Origin: Gerris lacustris
Taxonomy: Eukaryota; Arthropoda; Insecta; Hemiptera; Gerridae
Assembly (NCBI GenBank): GCA_951217055.1
Contig: OX578280.1
Span: 46,875,882-46,939,881, forward strand
Direction: 5' to 3'
DNA: 64,000 nt
Shown: positions 41,901-53,900 of the stretch, piece by piece
Numbering within the stretch: the stretch's first letter is position 1
How the letters are laid out: every line of letters starts with the position of its first letter
Position numbers and translations under genes: made by a program
Notes under the pieces: generated by a model
What the model saw: the letters and a program-made list of their open reading frames with translations, nothing else
Told to the model about the DNA's origin: nothing
Database searches by the model: none

Positions 41901-44900
41901 GGGTTTACAGTTTTTTTCTCAATTAGGAACGCATTCTAGACCCTTTAAACAAGAAAGAAAGAGTTTTTTGAGAAGGGAATAACATCGATTTTACTTCAAG
42001 ATAGTGAGCAAGAACCCCCCAAATTGCCCATTTAAAGGGATTAAAAATTGGTTCCTTTTTATAACCTTATCAGTTCTTATTGCCAAAATGTACCTTTTTC
42101 ACGTATTCACATTCATGAACGAATGTTTGAAGGTAAAATTGTCTATTATCATACTGAACAATTATTAGTATAAAACTTTGATTCTATAATAGTTCTATAT
42201 CCACTGAAGTACTAATAATACTAGATTATAAGATTTATAAAAATGTTTATAGTTAATTAACTCTATGTATGATTTGTAATTCATAACTATGTTTTTATCT
42301 TTATTTATTTCCTCAGAAACTAGATTCTTCCCGAGGAAACGACTTATATAGTTAGATTCGTATTAAATAAATGGACTACATTTTAATCATAATTGTGGAA
42401 CCGTATCCGAGAAAAAATTCTTTTTCACGTGATCTTTTAGTTTTTAGTAGGTAACATCCACAAATTTTTCGATTTCATGTCGAGATATGATTCTTCTGAA
42501 CATATATGCCACATTTCACCGAAATTGGCCGAGTAGTTTAGAGCGTCTTAAACCACTTATTTGGACTAATGGGACCTCAGAACTTGTAAATCTATGAAAA
42601 TATGGAAATCTAATTGCTTCACTATCACAATTATTTTTAGGGTTTCGAGGTCGTCCTAGAAACCCTAAGGACGTGTCCTAATTGACTCAACATTCTCAAC
42701 ATTACTCAAACATTCTCATATCCGAGTTCATTATTACTTAGACCAGAGTTTTCCATTTACTAGTGTCCGAGGAAAAATTTAATTATTATTGAACATTTTA
42801 TCAAAATGTATCATAAAAATTACTTCTCCTTGGCGGGGAATCGAACCTGGCCTCTCTCCGTCAATGTTTAAAGCCATTTTCTCAGGAACTAGATAATCTC
42901 GGGATAACGGCTTATATCGTTAGATTCGTATTTAAATGGGCTACATTTTAGATTTTTTTAATCTAACTGTCGGAACCGTTTTCGAGAAATAATTTTTTTC
43001 CACGTTTTTTCAGAGTTTTCTGGTTACCGCCTCGGGGTATAGGCCATAGGCTCCACGCGTCTGCTCAGACGACAGACGGACATTTTTTAAAAACCACTTT
43101 TTGGACTCAGGCGACCTCAAAACGTTTAAATCCATCAAAATCTCAAAATCGAATTTTCGCGCCATCACAATACTTTCTCTTCATATGAGAAAGTAAAAAC
43201 GTAGGGGAGTAACAATCTAAAGAAGTACCGAGATGGTGATATTCTCCATACCTATATCGCTCTTTTTAGTTATTATTATGAGATTTACGGTTTTTTTTGT
43301 TTTTTTTAACCGGAGACCTCAATGCAGAGGAAATGAGAAAAACATTTTCACTGAGCAGAAACAATGCATCTTCTTCGACAGACATCGTGCGACTAAAATA
43401 ATTTATATTACGACAAGAAATAAATCCTAATCGTACGAGCCTGTAATCAATTGATTATGGCTCACTTTTAGTTCGTGCGAATACATGCGATGTGACCATT
43501 GATCGCACGATCATTTACTCGTACGATGGCCGTCAATTAGGACGTAGCCTATGCTTTTGGTAGTTCGTCCGTCCGTCCGTCCGTCGCATCTTATATCTCT
43601 CTGTCGGAGTATATCTCCCGACCTACTGATGCTATAGACTTGAAACTTGCTATACAAGTTAAACGTTTTTGCCCGAAAACAGAAAAACTAATGCGGACTT
43701 AAACACTCCAAATGTCTGCGATCTGCGATCAATTGCGAGTAGATCGCAATATTTTATATTTTTTGTAATTTTCAAGTTAGGTATCATTTCAAAGGTATTG
43801 AAATGTAGATTAAAATATATATCGCGTTTCCAAAATGGCGGCCATTTTACCTCCCAAAAAAATTAAGACAATCCAAAATGTAACCCCCCCCCCCCTGCAC
43901 TACCCCATTAGGATAGGTCCTAAAAAAGAGCCAAAACACATAAATATATATCTCTGTGGTCCAATGATATTTCCGGGAGTTGATATAAAAAAGTCAAATT
44001 TTAGAAATTTTAGGGGGCCGTAACTCAGGAGCCCCAACATTTTTGTCATTTGAAAATTCGAAGTTGTGTATCATTTTAAAGGTATTTAAATTCCGTTTAC
44101 ATAAATATATCGTTTTTCCAAAATGGCGGCCATTTTACCCCTAAAATAACTAAATTAGTGCATACTACCGAAGATATATGCACTCCTTGTTTCTTAAAAG
44201 TGAATTCTATACATATTTTTGATGAATGTTTCGACGATGGATAATTTAGGTGTAAGAAAAGTGACATATTACATATTTTTGTTAAAAAAATAAAAATAAA
44301 TAATAATAATGTACTTATGAATTCTTATGACCGAAGAAACGCTTTTAGTAACTTGCTGGCAAGTACTTGACGGGATTTTTTTATATATATTATATACTAC
44401 GCATATGAGAAAGTCAGAAATAGATGACTCTAGAATACATAAAACAACGATAAAACATAAAATGTTTATCTATATCAACATTCTTTTTAATGTAAACGAA
44501 TAAATTTGGTTAATTGGAATCGTTTTACTTAATTTACTGATTAATATGTAAGTAATATAATAAACCTTGAATGTAATAATAGTTAAAATAATGTATGCAT
44601 AATTTCGTGTTTATCGATTAATTATTTATAAATCATGTTTATGAAGGTAACTTAGGGAGGAATAGTTCATAATTGAAGATTGGATTTAATAACGTGGATA
44701 AAATAGGGTTATTACTTTAGGGCTTGTTGATTTTAATAGTAAGTGATTGTGTTTGTTTAAAGCAGGTTATAGATAAGACTGGTTCTCATATAAGCACGCC
44801 GCGCCGTCGTAATATTATACGACTCTACATGTTCCACATCTTGTAAAACGGAAGCCAAACCAAACATGAGCTAAATACATACTTTCTCTAAATCAAACAT

Positions 44901-47900
44901 AACTTTATTTCTCTTAAAATAATATTTGAAATAGACATTATCATATTGTTCATACATTGCAATTTTATTTACGCAGCATAAATTATATAATTGTAATATT
45001 TGTACCTAATTAGAAAACAACTACCTTAACTGTAGTTAACTGAGAGACACCAAGGGATGTGCCACTCAAAAATAGCACATAGGAACTGTTCCAACATCAG
45101 ACTTACGTCATCAAGAAATTGGCTCAGCATTACCCTATGTCATGCATCGTTTCGTCGCGTCCGACTCATCAGGGGCCCGACCACCCAACTCTGGACCTAT
45201 ACCAGATCAAGAAGATCAGATACAGGTGTTATCAGAGACGAGCGTGCTCTCACACCGCCATTCTTGGTTGGCTGGCAAAACACATTACATATGTTATTAT
45301 GGTATTACATTGAAAAAATGTTTTTGAGGGTAAAAAATTTATTTTTACAAAAATTTAAAAACGTGTAAAAAATTAAGTGGCGAATCCCCCATCCTGTAAT
45401 AATCTAATAGTGAATTGATTCGGATGTAAAAGAACACAGTAACAGCAAATATAAAAGTTGATGTTCCATATTTCTGCACAGACAACATAAAGGAGTATTC
45501 TGTTGTTTGGACTATATGGGATTAATCCCGTCTTACAATTCTTTCTCCCTTCTTGTACTTCGTTTTCGAGGAAGTTCAAAATTTTAAATATGCAACATAT
45601 GATTGTATCAAAATTATATGAATACATAATAATATATTTTCTTTTATTGTTTTCAGGGTGATAAAGGTGAGAGAGGAGATAAAGGAGAAAGAGGAGAAGT
45701 CGGATTACCGGGAGAATCAATATTCGGACTACAGGGTCCAATCGGACCTAGAGGGGACCCAGGTAAACAAATAGACGAAATATTTTCAGCCGATGAACAA
45801 ATATACACAAGAGTAAATCGCTATGTTCTTACCACTATTTGTATTTACAAACCAACAAAGCTCTGAATTGAAAGGGATAAACCTCGGTCATCATTACATT
45901 TTCGTTCCCATGAGTCAATGTTTACACACTTTTTAATATACATATATTTTTTTTCGTCGGAGAAATTTGAGAATATATTAAAGAAAAAATTATCAAGTGC
46001 ATATAGTTATACGGGTGAACAATGAACTCAAAAAAGTTCATTATGTTACAGGTTAGGGACATCGATGATGAACTCTCGATGTATCAGACCCAAAAACATC
46101 GATGTTGAATTGGCCTCATGATAGAATCATCGAAATCAAAATAATTATGACGAAAAATATGAATTCAGCGCCTTTTTTTTGTTCGTCAAGACGTTTTGGG
46201 AAAGAATCTTAATAAAAGCAAATATATTTCTGCGCGTGTCTACCTGTCACGTACCCGCGATCTCTGAAAATAACCAACACAAAATATGAAACAATATACC
46301 TAATATACCTAAAAGGTATGTTAGGAGTAATTACTTAAAGACAGGAAAGCTATAGGAAAGATACAAACAATTATCCCTCAAAAAAATAAATTTTAATTTG
46401 AGGGGGGTGTTAAATGAAAGGTAAGATGTAGGTCGTCTTTGAAAATTTTATATTTCGTGATCCCCTCCCCCTCCCAACTCTATTTACTGTCCTCTACTCA
46501 ATAAAACGGCTGGGCCGATTATGCTGCTTGTCAAACTTGTCCCACATATTAGGATAGAAGGTCTGAGTTAAATTTTATAAAAAATCTGGCAATATGTGAA
46601 TATAAATAGTGATTCAAAGACCTGTACGAAAGGGAAGTAGCTTACTTCCTTGGACTTGTCATTCCATCAGTAGGTATATAAATACCACATCTTTGCATTT
46701 TTGTTTTTTTTTTGTTTTTGTTTTGTTTGTTTGTATGGGTGGGACAATTGGGCTCGGTTCTATGTAAAAAATAACGAATACATCGATGTCCGATGTCCCA
46801 ACCCTACAATCTAAATGAAAATGTCTCTGATGTAGCTCAATATTGAAAGATGTGGCCCAAAAAACGAAGGATCTCCGATCCAATTTAGCAATGGAGGAAT
46901 TTTTTATTGTCTTTCTCCCTTTTATAATAAAATTAATGGTTTTATTTTGTTAAAATATATGGTTTGAGATTGCTTTCAAGTTTCCTGTTTTAATTATCAA
47001 GCTAGTTCCTCTATCTTTTCTTTCCATCAGTAATTTAAATTTGGGACCATTTTACGTTTATTATAATATTGTGGACTAACAGTTTTTTAATGTTTTAAGG
47101 TTTAAAAGGAGAGCCAGGGCAGTCAGGTGAGCCGGGACAAGATGGTTTGGATGGACTTCCTGGAGACATCGGTAAACCAGGACCATCTGGACCTCAGGTC
47201 TGTTCTTAATTATAATTTATTAATTAATAATAGCAGATGTTATTAATTACATATGTTTTATGTACATGTTTAATGTTCTCATTGGAAGTATTCATACCTC
47301 TTACTGCTTATCTCAGGCGTTCAAAACTAAATTTATAGTTATAGCAAATAATTCCTATGGCCGGTTGTGCATAGTATCCATTCCTCGAAAAAGATATTTG
47401 CGTTGGATACATACTTCCTTAGACTTAGTTTAAGAACTCTTTTTGGACAAGTGGATTTCACTTCGTAATGTAATTTCTGCCAGGCAAAGGATTTGCAAGA
47501 GAATCTACTTTCTTCGTGAGATAACTGGAGGCACTCATGACAATTCCTCACAAATCCCAATCGGTAAACCACATCTCTGCTGGGGACAATCTAAAAGGGT
47601 TTATCTATTCTATATCAAACACCAATACTCAGGCTTATAAAAGTGTAAGCTTAAGCACATTTGCTACCTACCTTTTTTCTGGTATATGCTCTTCTGGTCT
47701 GATCACAGATTATTCTGAGTAGAAAAAGCTCTGGAAGACCAAATCAGTGTTTACGTTGACAGCAATTGTTACCCAAAATTGCTCATCTAAATTAGTTTAT
47801 TCCAAGTATGTAATATATCTCAATCCCAGCTAAAAGGAGACCTACCAATGTTATATTAATGAATAAAAAGAACCAGTCTCTCCACGGAATAAAATACTTG

Positions 47901-50900
47901 TTTATTTATCAAAGCAGCTTTCGGCTTTTATAAAGCCATCATCAGTGCCTATGAACAAACACTAAGCGGAACAAGCACTAAGGAACAAAATTGAAAAGAC
48001 AAGAAAATGAATAAAAGCTAATAACAAAATAAGAGATAAATCACCAAAAAGGTAAGAAAAGATTAACAAAATATGACGATAATTAATCATAATGAATATA
48101 AGAAAAGACAAAACAATTAACAATTAATAAAACAGGAAAACAGTTAAAAATTACAACAAAAAATGGAAAAATGGAAGAATAATTAAATAATAAACATAAA
48201 AATAAACATAAAACTAAAGACATAGTCAAAGAAATAATAAGAGAGCTTACCGATTTAAGTATAACTAGGGACACATTAACATCATATTACATAAAGAAAA
48301 AATGTAGTGGGCGAGTTATACGATGTCAGAGACTAACGTAAGACTGATCCTAGTAGACGCACCAGCCAGGGTTCTTATCAAGGAAGATGCTTCCCCCGCT
48401 CATTCAGATTTTTATCTCCCGCTCTACATTGACTCCTGATAATTTCTAATTTCTCTAGCGAGTCAAGTCTGCGTCCTTTCTTGGCAAAATGAAGGAACCC
48501 GATCTTATGCTGAGCTGGTATGTGATTAAATTCAATAAGATGTTGGTTAAATCTACTGTTAGGCCGCTGTAAGTGTTCCTTCGCTCTTGTTTTGAAACTG
48601 CGGCCAGTTTGTCCCACGTATTCGGAATCGCAGTCCCCACAAACAATTATGTATACCCCACTATTATTTTCAGGCCGTATGGGGTCTTTAACCTTGCTTA
48701 GCTGAGCTCCTATGGTTCTAGTCGTGCTGAACCCCGCTCTGTAATCATACCTAGATAAGACCTTCGCAAGATGGTCAGATATAGGGCCGAGATAAGGTAT
48801 TGAACATCAAGTACTTTCCACAGGTTGACGATCATTAGTCACGTCCATAGCCTTCAATAGTAAACTTCGATTCTTCTTAGTAACCAACTTGTCTATTAAC
48901 TTGTTATCGTATCCATTGTTAAAGGCTATAATCTTTACTGTAGCAACTTCCTTATCGTAATCCTCGGGATCTAGTGGCATGGTCAAAAGACGACGGACCA
49001 TAGAGTTGAATGCAGCTAACTTGTGTGACCAAGGGTGATTCGAATTGGCGTGAATAACTGCGTCGGTAGTAGTCAATTTATTCAGATATTATATTTGTTT
49101 TACTCAATAACCAAGTTTGAAGCTATAGATAGTATTAAGAACACGTTAGAGTTCGTTAAAATGTTTGATTCTTTACATATACCATCTCATGCTATGCTAG
49201 TGTCGTTTGATATTAAAGATTTATATACTAGTGTTCCTAAAGATAAAAGTTTAGCGATTTTAAACCGTCTTCTTTACAAGCACTGCCCCAATAAAATATT
49301 AATCCAGGAATTTACGCAGTTATTGGATATCTGTCTATCCCAAAATTATTTTTCCTACAACAATAAGTTTTATGCGGCTAATGAAGGTCTTGCAATGGGG
49401 GCTCCATTATCTGCTCTAGGGGAAAATGCTTTTTTACATTATTATTTCAAAGAATTCGTCGATGAGCTTCATAACCCGTTTTATCGCTTTGTTTTTAAAT
49501 GGGTAAGATATGTTGAAGATGTGTTTTGCATATGGACTAGCTCGGAAAAACAGCTTTATGATTTCCTTGACTATTTAAACAAGTGCCTTCCCCCCATCGA
49601 GTTCACTTGTGAAATTGAAGAAAATAGTCGGTTAAACTTCCTCGACCTTGCGGTCTACAGGACGGCGAACACGTTGCGCTTCGAGATCTACCGGAAGCCG
49701 ACTACTACCGACGCAGTTATTCGCGCCAATTCGAATCACCCTTGGTCACACAAGTTAGCTGCATTCAACTCTATGGTACGTCGTCTTTTGACCATGCCAC
49801 TAGTAGTCCAGTCAATGAAGGCGAAAATAAGGTAAAAGCTCCAAATTTTTTCGGATTGAATGGATTGTCCTGAAAATTTGGATACAAGCTCATCTGACCC
49901 CCTACTTCAAACGTTAGTCACGTCCGTAACCTTCAATAGTAAACTTCGATTCTTCTTAGTAACCAACTTGTCTATTAACTTGTTATCGTATCCATTGTTA
50001 AAGGCTATAATCTTTATTGTGGCAACTTCCTTATCGTAAGCCGCGGGATCTATAGTCCAGTCAATGAAGCATTTTGGCTCCGAATTTTTTCGGATGAGAT
50101 GGATTGATGTGAAATTTGAACTGTAGCTAGGGACTAACCCAAGAAACAAAAGTTATATAGTGCCGATGTGTGCTTTTACCCCAGGGGGGGCTGCCCCCCC
50201 CCCCCCCCCCCCTTCTCGGGGGTGGAATTTTATTAATAAAAAATAACTTCAAGATTCGATACACGGACAAATTCTAAACAAAAAATGTTCTATAAGAATT
50301 TTTTGTACAGTCAATACTTTTTGAGTTATTGGCGCCTAAACATGCTCTTTTTTAACTCAAAAAATGCATGTTTTTGAGCTGTTTTTTTGCTAATATCTCA
50401 AAAACTAAAAGTTTTATTATAAAAAATGTCATTGTCACAAATGAAGGTAATTAAGTAACAAAGAGATTGCTTTTTATTTTATTTTTGTAGGTAGTATAGA
50501 ACCCGAGTTATGACTCACTGAAATTGAAGTCAACTTTGAAGATAGTTAAAATCGAAACTTTCCATGTCAAGTAGCGGAAAAATTAAAGGTTTTTCGAAGA
50601 AAAGTTATATTAAACTTTTAAAAGTACTTGAATAGACCTTTAAATTGATTACTGGTAAAAGTCGTTCGCATAAAAACTGACGGAGTTATAATCAAAATAA
50701 AGTGGTTGTCTTGAGTTTTGAGAAAAATAATCGGTACTAAAATTAATGACTTGACAGCCAAAATTGAAATTTTTTAGTTTACTGTATTTATATACTAACA
50801 ATAGATTCTGAGAGTTTGAACGGTTTATGAAGCCTAAATTCGAAAAAATGTTTGATTTACTTTTGAAGAAAAAATTTCAATTTTTAAAAAAATCAACTTC

Positions 50901-53900
50901 TTTTCAAAATATTTCTAAAACTAACAATGTTATGAAAAAAATGATAGAATAAGAAATTTTAAGTTTTTTCTTATTGAAAAAGAATATTTTTTATTTATTT
51001 TTGTAGAACAAAATTTGACAGAGTTATGACCGTTAGAAGCTCAAAACTAAGTACGAATACCACCTCTCCTGAGCCCTTTAAACTTACGAATCTTAAAAAT
51101 GAAAGGCTCAAAAAATCTGAAAAAATTAGGTCTTATTATGCGGCTCGTTGTCGTCTGTCGTCAAAATCTTCGGAGGGCTCTCTTCCTGTCATCCTATCGA
51201 CCTGAAACGTGGCTCATAGACTCTGTACCAATATAAAAGATTCCATTTAATTATAGGGTCACCCACTCTATCACACTCTAACATCGTTGCTTGTAAGAAC
51301 TCAATAGCCATAACTGTTATGAACATTTTTTTATAAAATCGAGTAGTGTCCCGACAACGGCTATTTCTCAGCTCATTTTCTTTGAATGCAATTAATAAGA
51401 AAGAACTAGACATTACGTTGCTCTTTCTGTCTTAGTATAACTGGACAGGACAGCGTGAGACTCATCCATTTTAATTATAACTAATTATCTCTGTTTTTTT
51501 TCTTTGAATGCAATTTATAGGAAATAACTAGACATCGCACGTGGCTCTTTCTGTTTAAGTATAACTGGACAGCGCGAGACTCATTCATTTTAATTATAAC
51601 TAATTATCTCTCAGCTCCTTTTTTAATGCAATTAATAAGAAATAACTAGACATCACGTGGCTCTTTGGGTTTATGTATAACTGGAGACCGTGAGACTCAT
51701 TCTTAGTGAATATAACTAATGATTTTTCAGATCTTATTCTTTCATTTTTTTTTATTTATATTTGAATTATTCATTTATTCATTCATAATTGAGTAGTATC
51801 CCGACGATGGCGACGACTCACCTTGAAATTATTTTTTATTTTTCCACGGGCTTAACGGCTGGCGTTTTTATAAACTAACAACTTGCCTATGACTCACACA
51901 ACCAATATGCATTGCATATATATTTTTATTAAGGATTTATAATAAAGAAAATTTATGGGCTAGTAATAGATAGTGTTAAAAAGCATTTTCAGGTCTCTTT
52001 TTAGCGTCAAAACGATAAGGGAAGTTATTTTATCTGGTTCGTTTTTCTACGAGAACATTGAAACCAGAAGAAATTGAAATCAGACATTGTTATAGAGCTT
52101 GTCTATATTAAGCTAACAAATTGAACTCTAAAACGTTATCGATAGCCTTTAAATGTTAACCACATAAGTCAATTTAATAATTTTTTGTAATAGTTATTGA
52201 GAATTGTCTTATTATGATTACAGGGACCAGAAGGACTTCCTGGATCTCCAGGACAAAAGGGTGAGAGAGGAGAGCAAGGAGAAATAGGTCTTCAGGGAGA
52301 ACAGGGACCTGTTGGACCCAGAGGATTACCAGGAAACATGGTAACATTCAACAATTATTACAGATATTCAATAATCTCGTAATTATTGAAAGATTGAAGA
52401 CGCTAACATTTATCCGCCGTTTAATGAATATTAAACCAATTTTTTTTTAATATAGAAAAAGAAAATAATTCGAACATAAATTAACTATTCTACAATTGAA
52501 ACAATAGAATGCGTATATTTTGATGTAACGCAGGTTCTGTGACAATAAGGACCAAAATAATTACCCCAAAAAATAGAAACATTGTTATTTAATTTTGTTT
52601 TCCACTGTGACTAATGATCAGAGACCTTCAAATGCCTTTTTGCCATGGTGCCATACTAAAATGCCACATTTTGCCTATTTTTTGCTAAAAAGCTCATTTT
52701 GTCTATTTTTGCCTCTAAAGTGAGTGAAGTGACTCACTCCTCTTATTTAATTGTTATTGACGTTTTACTTGTTTTAGTAATAATAATTTTTAACTTTTAT
52801 AATTGACAATTGAAGAGTTTCTTCAATCATTCTAAATAGGTAACTACATTTAAAATAGTTAAGCATAATATTATTGTAAAAAGATCTGTATTTTTAATTT
52901 TTGTCAATTTCTTGCAGGTTTGATAATGTTCCAATGAGGGAACGAAATATAGCCAATTGAAATGAGGTAGTCTACTTTATTCCATTTTTATTTAAAAACC
53001 CCTATTGACACAAAAGAGAAGAAAATTTGCCTATTTTTGTTAAAAAGCCACATTTTGCCGATTTTTGGTAAAAAGCCACAATTTGCCTTATTTGGGCCAA
53101 GTTCTGAGAAAAAATAGAAATATTCTATTATTCTAAGGAGAAGGTTCTGCTACAACCCATAAAACCAGGTGAGATATGCCCTTGCAGGGCAGGATTCCAA
53201 GGTGCTGAGGATTCCCACACGAGGTGGCGCCACCAGTCGGGTAGCACTACCTGGTCCACCATCCCACTGTCTAGCCACCACCTGCAGGTGGCGCCACCCG
53301 GTCAACCCATTGTTTTCAATTAAACCCGTCAGACGTTGCCACCCAAGCCACTGCTACTCAGCCCCCACTCATTCAATCAAATCTAGAGGAAATCAAATCT
53401 AGGGGAAATCAAATCAGACGCTAACTGCATCCCTCATATAAGTGTCTTTACTGGTCAAACTGTTCTTCAATATTCTAAGCAATTCGTTGAAAGTTCCACG
53501 CGACATTCGGCAAAAATTGTTATTGTTTCTTTTTGTCTGAAATTATTCGATGAACGAACCCAAAAACGCCTTTTTTACCTTCTTCTTTCACGAATATAAT
53601 GATATGCTTGCACAGCTCCATTTCTCGACTGCCCGAAAAAAGTAAAAACTCGGGTGGCGCAAGACAGGAATCGGAAGCAAGGGGCGCCACCAGGGTGGTG
53701 CTACCCGGGTGGCGAAGTGTGTCACTACCCTAAGGAGCCATTAGCTCTAGCTCATCATCTGGTCAATGTGGGTCATTGTAGGGTATTGAAAATATCTGTA
53801 AATTGTAATAAAGTAGTTAATATGACTCAAGTTGCACGATTTAATATCCCTTTTACAATGGAAAGGGGGGGAGGGGGGTTGAAAAGTTGAAAAATAAATG

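Larger units (their letters stand above)
40035..45656. other. Intron 9, 5.6 kb
   Basis: GTAATT to TTTTCAG. Contains a possible exon relic, a SINE, a three-copy repeat block, paired repeats with AAAATGGCGGCCATTTTAC, and a hammerhead-like core (separate entries). 44170-45040 is AT-rich without recognised content. Confidence 0.75.
47198..52223. other. Intron 11, 5.0 kb, with a dead Penelope-like element
   Basis: GTCTGT to GATTACAG. 47875-50070 is Penelope-derived. A C run of about 19 at 50194-50212 follows a G run. 50220-51130 is a low-complexity-like repeat with AGAGTTATGAC-type duplications. A three-unit tandem repeat lies at 51367-51732. No host gene is seen. Confidence 0.7.

Noticed and set aside
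45057..45368. Overlapping + frames of 61-103 codons
   Set aside because: Three frames open at once in a locally GC-richer patch; the hammerhead-like element on the other strand explains conservation better than a protein.
45373..45741. 122-codon minus-strand frame overlapping exon 10
   Set aside because: Antisense shadow of the collagen exon and intron; no domain.
50161..50230. G-run/C-run as a regulatory quadruplex
   Set aside because: The C run of about 19 is a homopolymer next to retroelement debris; length is likely unstable or a sequencing artefact.
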